DNA from: Alkalihalophilus pseudofirmus
GTDB lineage: Bacteria > Bacillota > Bacilli > Bacillales > Bacillaceae_D
DNA length: 64,000 bases
Assembly: GCF_029094545.1 (NCBI RefSeq)
Contig: NZ_CP117835.1
Span: forward strand, 1,034,001 to 1,098,000
Direction of reading: 5' to 3'
Numbering within the stretch: position 1 is the stretch's first letter; every line of letters begins with the position of its first letter. A program made the position numbers and the translations under genes. This document shows, one piece after another, positions 47,455-56,576 of this stretch. The notes under the pieces are model-generated. The model had not been told where the DNA came from. It did no database searches and saw only the letters and a program-made list of their open reading frames with translations.

Positions 47455-47472
47455 TTCTGTATGAAAAAATGT

Positions 47473-47508
47473 AAGCAGACAACTGGGATACTCGGTTGCC
47501 TGCTTTTT
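47473..47508 (+). terminator. Terminator of deoC
   Basis: AAGCAG-A-CAAC pairs with GTTG-C-CTGCTT with one mismatch, followed by TTTAT. Confidence 0.8.
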
Positions 47509-47635
47509 ATTTTGTTAAAGGATAGGTCTAATTGAGGAATGTAGCCCGTTTGTTTAATTCTTAACATATTCTCCCAATAAGTAGGGTATATGTATGACAA
47601 GACAATGTTTCTACAACTTGGGAGGAGTGTTCAAC

Positions 47636-48364
47636 ATGAATCGATCTTTAGCATTTTTCAACGCAGCTGCATTGATTGCCGTATTAATCGTAAACTATTT
47701 ATCTAATGCCCTGCCAATCAACGGTCAAACAGCAGGTGAGATATCAGACCGCCTGAACGTAATGTTTACACCGGCTGGATATGTATTCTCCATTTGGGGA
47801 CTTATTTATTTATTGCTTGTCATTTGGGTAGGGGCGCAGTTCTTCCCTAAAACGAAAAACAATCCAGTCTATGAAAAAGTGGGATTATGGTTTGTCATCA
47901 GCTGTGTATTTAATATAGCTTGGCTGCTGCTGTTCCATTATGAGTTCTTCAACCTGACGATGGTGGCAATGGCTGCACTTCTTATAAGCTTGATTGTGAT
48001 CTATATTCGAATGGATGGAGTGAAGGGTCCTTCAAAATTTAGAATTCCTTTTTCTGTCTATCTAGGTTGGGTGTCTGTAGCTACGATTGTTAATGTGGGG
48101 ATTGTCCTTACGGTTAATAATGTAAGCACATTTGGTATTGCACCCGAAGTGTGGACAGCTATTTTATTAGTGGTAGGTACGGCTCTTGCGATCTGGTTTA
48201 TGACCTATAATAATGATGTGATCTATCCAATGGTATTTATCTGGGCGTTTATCGGTATTGCTGTTGAGCGATCTGAATATCCAATCATCGTTTATACAGC
48301 ATGGGCATTGGTTGGTCTTATTGCAGTACTAATTATTGTTCAATTCTTTAGAAGAAGAACTTAA
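47636..48364 (+). CDS. TspO/MBR-related membrane protein, large form
   Basis: A 242-residue polytopic membrane protein of the tryptophan-rich sensory protein group. The motif FTPAGYVFSIWGLIYLLL is typical of this long subgroup. About seven or eight helices are visible, whereas classical TspO has five in about 155 residues. Function in Bacillaceae is unknown; porphyrin binding should not be assumed. The ATG at 47636 follows GGGAGGAG; the frame from 47594 is not used. Confidence 0.75.
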   Translation: MNRSLAFFNAAALIAVLIVNYLSNALPINGQTAGEISDRLNVMFTPAGYVFSIWGLIYLLLVIWVGAQFFPKTKNNPVYEKVGLWFVISCVFNIAWLLLFHYEFFNLTMVAMAALLISLIVIYIRMDGVKGPSKFRIPFSVYLGWVSVATIVNVGIVLTVNNVSTFGIAPEVWTAILLVVGTALAIWFMTYNNDVIYPMVFIWAFIGIAVERSEYPIIVYTAWALVGLIAVLIIVQFFRRRT

Positions 48365-48389
48365 TTACTTAACACAATTATATCTTTTG

Positions 48390-48440
48390 AAACTGCACTC
48401 TAGTTGTTAGACATCACTAATAATTGGGAGTGTAGTTTTT
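48390..48440 (+). terminator. Terminator of the TspO-like gene
   Basis: AAACTGCACTC pairs with GAGTGTAGTTT (one G-T pair) across a 27-nt loop, followed by TT and AT-rich DNA. Confidence 0.6.
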
Positions 48441-48450
48441 ATATATAAGG

Positions 48451-48490
48451 AAGGTGATTCAACCATACATGATTGAATTGCCTTTTTTTT
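48451..48490 (+). terminator. Second terminator in tandem
   Basis: AAGGTGATTCAA pairs with TTGAATTGCCTT (two wobble pairs) and runs into T6. It stands 10 bp after the first hairpin. Confidence 0.85.
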
Positions 48491-48589
48491 CTATCTATTT
48501 CATTTACACTTGAGCTTTAATGCGTTAAACTGAATTAAATTTCGTCAAACTAAATGTACCTTTATAAGAGCTAAGAAGAGGTGTTAACA

Positions 48590-49564
48590 TTGAAAGCTAT
48601 TTTAATTGGACTGCTTGCATCGGTATTCTTTTCACTTACCTTTATTTTAAACCGATCAATGGAGCTTGAGGGGGGAAGCTGGTATTGGAGCGCATCACTG
48701 CGTTTCTTTTTTATGGTGCCTTTTCTGCTCTTGATTGTGTGGCTGAGAGGAGGCCTAGCTGATTTATTTAAAGAAATGAAAAAGCATCCGCGTGAATGGT
48801 TTATTTGGAGCTTTTTTGGGTTTGTGGTGTTTTATGCTCCGATTACGTATGCTGCCGGCTTCGGACCAGGATGGTTAATTGCAGGAACATGGCAAACAAC
48901 GATTGTAGCGGGACTCCTTTTAGCTCCGCTATTCTATGAAACGATCCGGACGACAGACGGGGTTGTACGCAAACCTCAAAAGATATTACTTCATTCTTTA
49001 TGGCCTTCTGTCATTATATTAGCAGGGGTATTTTTTGTTCAGCTTGAACAGAGTTCAGGGGTGTCTGCTCTTATCTTACTAGGAAGCGTTATCCCTGTTG
49101 TGATTGCAGCTTTTGCTTATCCTCTTGGTAATAGAAAGATGCTTGAGCTCGTTGATGGTTCCATTGATACATTTCAGCGCGTGCTTGGAATGACATTAAT
49201 GAGTCTTCCTTGGTGGGTGTTACTCGCCGGCTATGGCTTTATAGCAGAAGGCCTTCCGAGCCAGAGTCAGGTAACGCAGTCATTTATCGTAGCTTTGTCC
49301 TCAGGGATTATAGCGACTGTCCTATTTTTCTTTGCAACCAATCTAGTTAGACATGAGCCGCAAAAATTGGCAGCTGTAGAAGCGACACAGTCCGGTTCAG
49401 TTGTTTTTGCTTTTTTAGGCGAGTTATTGTTACTCGGAGGAGCATTCCCGTCAATAGTTGGGTTATTCGGGTTGCTAACCATTGTCACCGGCATGATTAT
49501 TCATAGCTTTCATTCAAGAGGAAAACCTAAACATGCCAAAACTGCAGCTGCAAAGTCCGTCTAA
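48590..49564 (+). CDS. DMT-superfamily multidrug efflux-type protein
   Basis: A 324-residue membrane protein with about ten helices, resembling the EmrE-related PF13536 family. The N-terminus MKAILIGLLASVFFSLTFIL is typical. It has FVVFYAPITYAAGFGPGWL and VEATQSGSVVFAFLGELLLL. The start is set at a TTG at 48590 with AGAGGTG upstream; GTG at 48581 lies in that site. Substrate unknown; drug efflux is a family label only. Confidence 0.72.
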   Translation: MKAILIGLLASVFFSLTFILNRSMELEGGSWYWSASLRFFFMVPFLLLIVWLRGGLADLFKEMKKHPREWFIWSFFGFVVFYAPITYAAGFGPGWLIAGTWQTTIVAGLLLAPLFYETIRTTDGVVRKPQKILLHSLWPSVIILAGVFFVQLEQSSGVSALILLGSVIPVVIAAFAYPLGNRKMLELVDGSIDTFQRVLGMTLMSLPWWVLLAGYGFIAEGLPSQSQVTQSFIVALSSGIIATVLFFFATNLVRHEPQKLAAVEATQSGSVVFAFLGELLLLGGAFPSIVGLFGLLTIVTGMIIHSFHSRGKPKHAKTAAAKSV

Positions 49565-49641
49565 TTAGATCCTGTCTTCTTTACAACATAACCAGAGTTA
49601 GTTATAATACCCCTATAGGTAGTTTGAAGGGTGGTAATAAT

Positions 49642-50319
49642 ATGAATGAGGTATGGTCGGTCGGCCCTTTTATTGTTAGACAATCATGGGTCGCCCTCAT
49701 CGTCATTGTTTTACTCGGCTATTATTTAGCTAATCAATTTTTTTATGAGATGATGAATGGTACGAAGAAGGATTCTGAGGTCTTTTGGAATGGTTTCTTT
49801 GCCTTTTTTATTACGTTTCAATTTTCTAAGTTAATTTTAAATCCTGCTGTGGCAATTGGTGACCCTATCGCCGTATTAGCGACCCCAAGCGGGGCAAATG
49901 AATGGATGCTCGCTTGGGTTGTGATGTGTGCCTATTTATGGTGGAGTACGAAAGAGGATGCTGCACTAAATACAACCGTCTTTATAAAAATAGCAGGTAC
50001 CTATTTAATCATTGAGACGATGTATTATGCAGTCTTTCCATTCAATACGATGGAGGGAATAGTTGGTACAAATGTGATCTTGATGGGAATTAATACGTTA
50101 GCTCTTTTGTATATCTATATACAATCCAAACGGCAAGAGACGCATACTCGTATGCTAGGCCAGTTCCTCATTTTATTTGGATTGATAAAGGGCCTGCTTT
50201 CTTTTTTTATCCCTTTAAGAATGCTTGATTATTCTGTTCCGAGCTGGTTTTACTTTATGTATTTTATTGCTGGATTAATCATTTTATCAAACGAAACAAA
50301 GCGCAAGGAGGTATCCTAA
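49642..50319 (+). CDS. Polytopic membrane protein of unknown function, paired with TlpA-like redoxin
   Basis: A 225-residue protein with about seven hydrophobic segments. I do not recognise the family. It contains only one Cys (VVMCAYL), so it is not a CcdA-type thiol electron carrier. It ends one base before the TlpA-like gene, which implies translational coupling and possibly joint function. The ATG at 49642 is used; upstream codons begin with TTG and lie in a GGGTGG region. Confidence 0.6.
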   Translation: MNEVWSVGPFIVRQSWVALIVIVLLGYYLANQFFYEMMNGTKKDSEVFWNGFFAFFITFQFSKLILNPAVAIGDPIAVLATPSGANEWMLAWVVMCAYLWWSTKEDAALNTTVFIKIAGTYLIIETMYYAVFPFNTMEGIVGTNVILMGINTLALLYIYIQSKRQETHTRMLGQFLILFGLIKGLLSFFIPLRMLDYSVPSWFYFMYFIAGLIILSNETKRKEVS

Positions 50320-50320
50320 G

Positions 50321-50836
50321 ATGCGTGCCAAACTAGTTTTACTTATCATGACAGGATTCCTTGCATTTGGAGTGTTTGATTCTATAACGAGTGAATCTTC
50401 ATTAAGCAAAGAGAAAACAGGGGACGGGGATTCAGGCTATGCACCAGATTTTACATTAGAAACTTTAACTGGTGACAAGCTTTCTTTATCAGATTTTAGA
50501 GGAGAGCCGGTCATGATTAATTTCTGGGCAACATGGTGCCCTCCATGCCGAGCTGAGATGCCCGATATGGAGAGGTTTTATCAAGAAACTGATATCGTTA
50601 TCTTAGCAGTCAACCAAACAGGTTCTGAAGCATCGGTTGCGGGTGTTCAATCATTTACGGACGAATTAAACTTAACCTTCCCGATTCTTTTAGATGAAAA
50701 AGGAGAAGCTGCCTCTCTTTATAGTGTCCAGCCCCTGCCAACGTCTGTGTTCATTAACCGTGACGGAGAAGTCCATCATGTTCAAGTGGGCGCGATGAAT
50801 AAAGAAATGATGGAGCGGGTGTTAGCTGAGCTTTAG
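50321..50836 (+). CDS. TlpA/ResA-like thiol-disulfide oxidoreductase
   Basis: An N-terminal membrane anchor or signal (KLVLLIMTGFLAFGVF) and an extracytoplasmic thioredoxin domain. The active site is WATWCPPCRAEMP, and PLPTSVFINRDG contains the cis-Pro region. 171 residues. It probably reduces or oxidises exported thiols; ResA and StoA are the nearest well-known relatives, but cytochrome c or sporulation roles cannot be assigned. Confidence 0.85.
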   Translation: MRAKLVLLIMTGFLAFGVFDSITSESSLSKEKTGDGDSGYAPDFTLETLTGDKLSLSDFRGEPVMINFWATWCPPCRAEMPDMERFYQETDIVILAVNQTGSEASVAGVQSFTDELNLTFPILLDEKGEAASLYSVQPLPTSVFINRDGEVHHVQVGAMNKEMMERVLAEL

Positions 50837-50932
50837 TAAAAATGGGTGTTCGTGTACAATTTTTCTAGAATCGGTTAGAATAGAATATAGAAAGAATACA
50901 GCAAAACCTTTAGTTGAAGGGGGTTGGAATAG

Positions 50933-51193
50933 ATGGAATACACTCAAGAAATGAAAAATCGCTTAAAAAGAATTGAAGGTCAGGTACGAGGTGTATTACG
51001 CCTCATGGAAGAAGGCCAAGATTGTAAATCAGTGATTACACAAATGTCTGCAACAAAATCAGCAATGGACCGTGCCATGGCATTTGTCATTGCTAAAAAC
51101 ATGCAGCAATGTATCCTTGATCAAGTCGAAAAAGGTGAAGATGCCGATCAAGTTGTAGAAGAAGCCATTCAACTGTTAGTTAAAAGCAGATAA
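50933..51193 (+). CDS. CsoR/CstR-family repressor, first copy
   Basis: An 86-residue all-helical repressor with C31 and C60, the positions used by persulfide-sensing CstR. The copper site His of CsoR is replaced by N in KNMQQC, so a persulfide rather than copper sensor is favoured. It is 85% identical (73 of 86) to the copy at 56577. No TATACC-N6-GGTATA dyad lies in front of it. GGGGG lies about 8 nt before its ATG. Confidence 0.85.
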   Translation: MEYTQEMKNRLKRIEGQVRGVLRLMEEGQDCKSVITQMSATKSAMDRAMAFVIAKNMQQCILDQVEKGEDADQVVEEAIQLLVKSR

Positions 51194-51211
51194 ATAAATA
51201 AATGAATGAAG

Positions 51212-51244
51212 AGCCCCCTTCGGCGCGTAAGAAGGGGGTTTTTA
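51212..51244 (+). terminator. Terminator of the CstR-like gene
   Basis: CCCCCTTC pairs with GAAGGGGG around a 9-nt loop and is followed by TTTTT. The spacer before it has a TAAATAAATAAATGAATGAA tetranucleotide run. Confidence 0.9.
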
Positions 51245-51322
51245 GCTGTTTTGAAGTTTAATACAAAAAGTACAACTCTTAGTGAGTGCCGATAAGATAA
51301 TTTTATGAAAGAAAGCTTTTTA

Positions 51323-51352
51323 GAGTGTTTAATAATGGCAGCTTGCATTCAT
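51323..51352 (+). promoter_or_regulatory. Possible sigma-G promoter of the ger operon
   Basis: GAGTG, 18 nt, CATTCAT resembles the forespore consensus GHATR / CATWHTA with one mismatch in each half. It lies about 57 bp before the first ger codon. Weak evidence. Confidence 0.3.
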
Positions 51353-51409
51353 AATTATAGTTAACTTTGAGCATGTTATAAAGTAACACACAAAAGGCGA
51401 GGACAAGAC

Positions 51410-52892
51410 ATGGATCAACATATTCAAGCAAGCTCTTTAAAGAGGTCTTTAAGTGATAATTTGCAATCTATTTCCGGAAATTTCGGGAAGAGTTCAGATT
51501 TAGTAATAAGAGAAATAGAATTTGGAAAAATAAAAGGAAAAGCTGCTGTCATATATATTGATGGTCTAGTAAATGAACAGGTAATCCACGAAGAGATCAT
51601 AAAAAGCATATCTTACTCAGAAGTCTCAGGCCGCTTTATAGATGAAAATGAAATGCTCGAAACATTTAAAAATAAAGCAATAACCATCTCTGATTTAAAG
51701 GAAGTAAACAATTTTGAGGCGTTAAATTTCGCTCTTCTTTCAGGAGATACAATTATTTTAATTGATAGTTATTTAGTAGGTTTAATTGCGAGTACAAAAG
51801 GCTGGGAAGAAAGAGGAGTAGATGAGCCTTCCGTACAGACCGTAGTTCGAGGGCCTAGAGAAGGCTTTACAGAAAACATCAGAACTAATACCGCATTAAT
51901 AAGGAGGAAAATAAAAGATTCTAATTTATGGGTTGAGTCTAAAAAGATCGGTAAGGTAACAAAAACAGTTGTTTGCATTATGTATCTAAAGGGCATTGTG
52001 GAAGATCATATTGTGGAAGAAGTAAACTCTCGATTAGCTAATATTGATGTTGATTCTATTTTAGAGAGTGGTTATATAGAAGAATTCATTCAAGATGCTC
52101 CTTTTTCACCTTTCCCAACAATTTTTAACTCAGAACGTCCAGACGTAGTTGCTGCAGAGATACTTGAAGGAAGAGTAGCTATACTCGTAGATGGAACACC
52201 ATTTGTGTTAATAGTACCTAGTTTTTTTTTCTCAACACATCCACGCTGCTGAAGATTACTATCATCGCTCTGACTTTGGTTTATTACGTATATTAAGATA
52301 TATTTGTTTATTTACTGCACTTTTTGCTCCTTCTATATATATTGCTCTTACAACCTTTCATCAAGAAACTATTCCGACAATTCTTTTAATCAGTTTAGCT
52401 GCGCAAAGAGAAGGGGTTCCTTTTCCGGCCTTTGTAGAAGCACTTTTGATGGAAGTAGCTTTCGAAATTTTAAGAGAAGCTGGAGTTAGAATGCCGAGGT
52501 CTGTTGGTCAAGCAGTTTCAATTGTAGGAGCACTAGTTATTGGGCAAGCTGCAGTAGAGGCTGGTTTTATTTCAAATGCCATGGTTATTGTAGTTGCCAT
52601 TACTGCTATTTCATCATTTGCTCTTCCTTCTGTTAGTATAGCTTTACCCATAAGAATACTAAGGTTCATTATCATGGGACTCGCTGCTATTTTTGGCTTG
52701 TTAGGGATTATTGTTGGATTTATAGCAATAATTTTACATTTGTGTAGTTTGAAGTCATTTGGGGTACCCTATATGACACCTTTTGCACCATTTATTACGT
52801 CCGACCAAAAAGATAATGTGATTAGGCTCCCACGATGGGCTATGAAAACGAGACCTAAAACATTAGCTAAAAATCATATAAGACAAGAGTAG
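51410..52892 (+). pseudogene. Germinant receptor A subunit (GerA family), frameshifted at a T9 run
   Basis: The GerXA subunit is split across two frames. The first frame (51410-52252, 280 residues) carries the soluble N-terminal domain and ends soon after VAILVDGTPFVLIVPS. The second frame continues from 52230 (SQHIHAAEDYYHRSDFGLLR) to 52892 through the membrane helices. Removing one T from the nine at 52222-52230 joins them into a normal protein of about 490 residues. The rest of the coding sequence is intact, with no other stop. It may be a true mutation, a switchable tract, or a sequencing error. Confidence 0.85.
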
Positions 52893-52940
52893 TTAGTAAA
52901 CTTGAGTAAAATGTAAATTGAACGTTAGGCAGGTAATGCA

Positions 52941-54143
52941 ATGTTTAAATCTAAATTATTCTGTGTTATTTTTACGAGCTTTTTACTCGTTATCTTATCA
53001 AGCTGCTGGAATCGAAGTGAATTAAACGAATTTGCATTAGCCTTAGCAATGGGCATTGATAAATCAGACGACCAATACAAACTGACTGTTCAAGTAGTTC
53101 AACCACAAGAAGTAAAAGAACCAAGTTATTATGTTCCGGTTACAACTTATACTGCGCAGGCAGGCAGCATTTTTGAAGCACTACGAAAAATAACTTTAGA
53201 ATCACCTAGAAAAATTTCAGTACCTCACTTGCGAATTCTTGTTCTTAGTGAAGACTTAGCAGAAGAAGGAATTGCAGAGGTGCTAGAAATGATTACTCGA
53301 GATCATGCTTATCGTCCTGACTTCTATACGGTTGTATCTAGAGGGAATAGTGCTGAAGAAGTTTTAAGCGTTATGACTCGTCTAGAAAGAATTCCAGCCA
53401 ATAAGTTGTTTTCCTCATTAGTTACCTCAGAAACACAATGGGCTCCTACAGTAGGAATACAAATTGATAAATTAATTAGAGAACTGTCAAGTGAAAGTAA
53501 ACAGGCAGTACTGACTGGAATCAAAATAGAAGGAGATCCAGAATCAGGTTCCACAAAACAAACTGTCGAACAAATAGAACCACTTACCAGTTTAATTTAT
53601 ACAGATGTCGCTGTGTTTAAAAAAGATAAACTGGTTGGTTGGCTGAATGAAAATGAGAGTAAAGGCTATAATTATATATTAGGCAATGTGCAAAGTACGG
53701 TTGGCGGAGCGATGTGCCCAGAAGATAAAGAGGGAGAAGCAATAATAGAAGTAATAAGAACCTCATCAGAGATTAAGGGTAAAATCGAAAATGATCAACC
53801 GAACATTGATATAAACTTAAAATTGGAGGGCAATATTGGAGAATTAAAGTGTGATATTGATATTTCAAATGAACACGTATTAAAAGAGCTTGAAGAACTT
53901 TCAGAAAATAGACTAAAGGATATGCTTTTAACAACTATTCATACCGTCCAAGCAGATTATAATAGTGATATTTTCGGTTTTGGTGACGTATTACATCGCT
54001 CAAACCCTGATAAATGGAAGGAAATAGAAGGGGCTTGGGAAGACGAAGGGTTTCAAGAAGTGAATGTAAATGTGAGTGTCGAATGTAATTATAATCATAC
54101 AGGGACAATAAACAGATCGTTTAACAGCAAATTTAAGGAGTAG
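52941..54143 (+). CDS. Germinant receptor C subunit lipoprotein (Ger(x)C)
   Basis: A 400-residue lipoprotein of the spore inner membrane. The lipobox VILSSC places the lipidated Cys at about residue 22. The typical segments follow: CWNRSELNEFALALAMGID and VQVVQPQEV. C subunits are needed for receptor assembly. It is 48 nt after the A gene and precedes a small gene and the B gene. Confidence 0.92.
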   Translation: MFKSKLFCVIFTSFLLVILSSCWNRSELNEFALALAMGIDKSDDQYKLTVQVVQPQEVKEPSYYVPVTTYTAQAGSIFEALRKITLESPRKISVPHLRILVLSEDLAEEGIAEVLEMITRDHAYRPDFYTVVSRGNSAEEVLSVMTRLERIPANKLFSSLVTSETQWAPTVGIQIDKLIRELSSESKQAVLTGIKIEGDPESGSTKQTVEQIEPLTSLIYTDVAVFKKDKLVGWLNENESKGYNYILGNVQSTVGGAMCPEDKEGEAIIEVIRTSSEIKGKIENDQPNIDINLKLEGNIGELKCDIDISNEHVLKELEELSENRLKDMLLTTIHTVQADYNSDIFGFGDVLHRSNPDKWKEIEGAWEDEGFQEVNVNVSVECNYNHTGTINRSFNSKFKE

Positions 54144-54147
54144 CTAT

Positions 54148-54381
54148 ATGTGGGAATTCACAGGAATTATGTTAGTAATCATAATGATGATAATAATAGA
54201 TATCCCATGGTGTATCAAGCATAACTTAAAAAAGGAAATAGTTGTTTTTACTATTTTGTTGTCTTTGGGAGCTTTACTTAGTGCAATTCATTTCAATGGT
54301 ATCCATATTCTCAATCCATTGGACGTCGTAAAATTAGTGTTTGAGCCTATTAGTAGATTTATTTACGGAATTAGTTTATGA
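54148..54381 (+). CDS. Small germinant-receptor D-type subunit
   Basis: A 77-residue protein with two hydrophobic helices (GIMLVIIMMIIIDIPWCI and IVVFTILLSLGALLSAI). Two-helix D proteins are coded in several Bacillus ger operons (gerKD, gerUD) and modulate the receptor. The position between C and B and the size fit. It overlaps the next gene by 4 nt. Assignment is by context. Confidence 0.65.
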   Translation: MWEFTGIMLVIIMMIIIDIPWCIKHNLKKEIVVFTILLSLGALLSAIHFNGIHILNPLDVVKLVFEPISRFIYGISL

Positions 54382-55487
54382 AAGGAACATTAAATGTGAG
54401 TTTCCCTAAAATAAGTATTCGACAATTTACTATATTGGTGATTCTTTTTACAATTGGAAATACAATCATCAATGCTCCTTCTATAATTGCAAAGCAATCA
54501 GGAAAAGACGCTTGGATATCTTCAATTATTGCTCTCATATTAGGTCTTTTATTGGTTCTTTTTTATAGTTATTTAGGCAACAAGTTGGGTGAAACATCTA
54601 TTTTTGATTATATTAAGTTAGTTTTCGGGAAAGTAATTGGCGTTATTATATCTTTGTTATTATGTATATATTTTTTTATCCTTTCATCTATATTATTAAG
54701 ACAATTAGGAGATTTCCTAATAACTCATATCATTCCTGAAACACCATTAACAGCCATATTTAGTTTGTTTTTATTTATTATTGTTATGGCGGTACGTCTT
54801 GGGTTAGAAACCATTTCACGGGCAAGTGAGGTTTTTCTGCCTATAGTACTCCTTTTCATTATATTATTTATGATAGCTCTCACCCCTGAAATTGAATTAA
54901 CTCAAATACAGCCAATATTAGATGAGGGAATAAGACCGGTTTTATTAGCTTCAATGACTTTTTTAAGTATTCCATATCTACAACTGGTTGCATTCTTGAC
55001 TATTATTCCTAATGTTGATAGAAAGAAGAAAATATCTACGGGATTTATACTTGGTACGTTAATAGGTGGAATCGTTTTAATTATAGGTACTACCTTATGC
55101 CTTTTGGTAATTGGTGCAAATCAAACAGATTATTACAGATACCCGTATTTTTATTTAGCTCAGAAAATTAGTATTGGGGATATCATTGAACGCTTGGAAG
55201 TATTTATATCCTTGTTATGGTTTGTAACTATTTTTTTTAAGCTATCTATATTATTTTATGCAACAACAATTGGTATTTCTCAAACTTTTAATCTGAAAGA
55301 ATACCGTCCTATAGTGTTGCCCTTAGCTTTAATTCTTCTGATCATTGCTCTAAATATTAGTCCAAACATTAATTACTTTACTCATTTCCATGAAAGGTAC
55401 CTACTTCCATATGCTTTGAGCTTCGGTTTACTTCTACCCCTGCTTCTGTTGTTTGTTGATAAAATAAAAAGGGTAATTAAATCCTAG
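54378..55487 (+). CDS. Germinant receptor B subunit (GerB-type permease)
   Basis: A 369-residue membrane protein of the APC-like spore germination permease family with about ten helices. The N-terminal KISIRQFTILVILFTIGNTI is typical. B subunits are believed to bind the germinant. The germinant cannot be told from sequence. The gene is AT-rich like the rest of the ger operon. The order here is A-C-D-B. Confidence 0.92.
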   Translation: MKGTLNVSFPKISIRQFTILVILFTIGNTIINAPSIIAKQSGKDAWISSIIALILGLLLVLFYSYLGNKLGETSIFDYIKLVFGKVIGVIISLLLCIYFFILSSILLRQLGDFLITHIIPETPLTAIFSLFLFIIVMAVRLGLETISRASEVFLPIVLLFIILFMIALTPEIELTQIQPILDEGIRPVLLASMTFLSIPYLQLVAFLTIIPNVDRKKKISTGFILGTLIGGIVLIIGTTLCLLVIGANQTDYYRYPYFYLAQKISIGDIIERLEVFISLLWFVTIFFKLSILFYATTIGISQTFNLKEYRPIVLPLALILLIIALNISPNINYFTHFHERYLLPYALSFGLLLPLLLLFVDKIKRVIKS

Positions 55488-55606
55488 CGTTAACTAAGTG
55501 AAAAGTTAAGATTAGTCTTGAGTTGTAAATGTGAATGGCGGATCTACTGCTTGGGTAGGGGGCAGGTCTTCGTGTCAAAAGATGAGTGATGATTGTAATA
55601 CCTACT

Positions 55607-55638
55607 AAGTACCTTCATGAGACATGAGGGTACTTTTC
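55607..55638 (+). terminator. Terminator of the ger operon
   Basis: AAGTACCTTCATG pairs with CATGAGGGTACTT (one wobble) around AGA, followed by TTCCC. It lies 120 bp past the B gene. Confidence 0.8.
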
Positions 55639-55708
55639 CCTTTCTTTTAAGCCTCGGCCCCCATTTGATGTATAATAGAAAACATTAATAAAGAGAGGAG
55701 TCGGTTAA

Positions 55709-56410
55709 ATGGGAGACATTATTGAAATGGTTGTTTATAATCCTGCATTACATAAGTTATCCTTAGCTGCAGCTGCCGGTCTTATTATCGGTCTTGAGCG
55801 TGAATTAAAAGGTAAGCCTTTAGGGCTGAAAACATGCTTAATCGTTGCAGTAACAGCGTGTCTTCTAACGATTGTTTCCTATGAATCAGCCTTTTTGTTT
55901 TCAGAAGCTTATTCACGTCCGATGGACCCGGGGCGTATTCCATCTTATGTGATTAGCGGAATTGGGTTTTTAGGAGCCGGTGTTATTTTGAGAAGAAATA
56001 ATGATGCGATTTCTGGATTAACGACCGCATCTCTTGTATTGGCATCTGCTGGCTTAGGCATTACCATAGGGGTGGGCTTTTATGTAGAAGCATTATTAGG
56101 AGTCCTCTTTATGATTCTTGGCGTACGAATTATTCCTGATCTCATGTCTTGGATAGGGCCGAAGAAATTAAAAAATATTGAAGTGCGAGCAAAAATATAT
56201 ATTAAAAAAGATACAGACTTAACTAGCTTTCTAAAAGAAGTAAAAAGTAAAAACTTTGGAATCAGGCGCGTAAAAGTAAAAGAAGAAGCAGAAGATATTA
56301 TTATTTCATGTATTGTGGTTACGAGCAGAGATGTCTATACGACAGATGTTTATTACGCATTAAAATCCTCTGAAAATGTATTACAAGTGGAGGTTGAGAA
56401 TATCACCTAA
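55709..56410 (+). CDS. MgtC/SapB family membrane protein
   Basis: A 233-residue protein: four or five helices with the conserved AGLIIGLERELKGKPLGLKT and GIGFLGAGVILRR, and a C-terminal ACT-like domain (IRRVKVKEEAEDIIISCIVV). MgtC proteins are linked to Mg2+ limitation and to F-type ATPase control in some bacteria; the role in Bacillus is unclear. AGAGGAG precedes the ATG. Confidence 0.88.
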   Translation: MGDIIEMVVYNPALHKLSLAAAAGLIIGLERELKGKPLGLKTCLIVAVTACLLTIVSYESAFLFSEAYSRPMDPGRIPSYVISGIGFLGAGVILRRNNDAISGLTTASLVLASAGLGITIGVGFYVEALLGVLFMILGVRIIPDLMSWIGPKKLKNIEVRAKIYIKKDTDLTSFLKEVKSKNFGIRRVKVKEEAEDIIISCIVVTSRDVYTTDVYYALKSSENVLQVEVENIT

Positions 56411-56414
56411 GAGA

Positions 56415-56440
56415 AAGTCACTTTTCAAAGTGGCTTTTCA
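56415..56440 (+). terminator. Terminator of the MgtC-like gene
   Basis: AAGTCACTTT pairs with AAAGTGGCTT (one wobble) around TC, followed by TTCA. Confidence 0.75.
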
Positions 56441-56450
56441 TATAAAGTTA

Positions 56451-56468
56451 TATACCCCCTTGTGTATA
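56451..56468 (+). promoter_or_regulatory. Putative CstR operator upstream of cstR
   Basis: TATACC-CCCTTG-TGTATA, 11 of 12 to the dyad shared across this cluster. It overlaps the -35 TTGTGT (56460-56465) of a promoter whose -10 is TATTAT (56483-56488, 17-nt spacer). This suggests autorepression. Confidence 0.65.
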
Positions 56469-56576
56469 TTTTGTGTGTGTGCTATTATAGGTCATAGGGT
56501 ATCGGATTATTGATACTATCTTGCAATTAGAATAGATGAATAATATAAATGACTACAAGCAGAAAGGGGATTTACT

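Noticed and set aside
49642-50319. CcdA-type thiol electron transporter
   Set aside because: Only one Cys is present; CcdA needs two in the membrane.
50933-51193. Copper-sensing CsoR
   Set aside because: The copper-ligand His is replaced by Asn and no copper transporter gene is adjacent; C31/C60 fit CstR better.
52304-52489. Separate 61-codon ORF
   Set aside because: It is a third-frame reading inside the ger A subunit, whose real frames are explained by the T9 shift.
52446-52892. Independent 148-codon membrane protein gene
   Set aside because: It is the C-terminal half of the GerA-type subunit, in frame with sequence starting at 52230, and its ATG is an internal Met.
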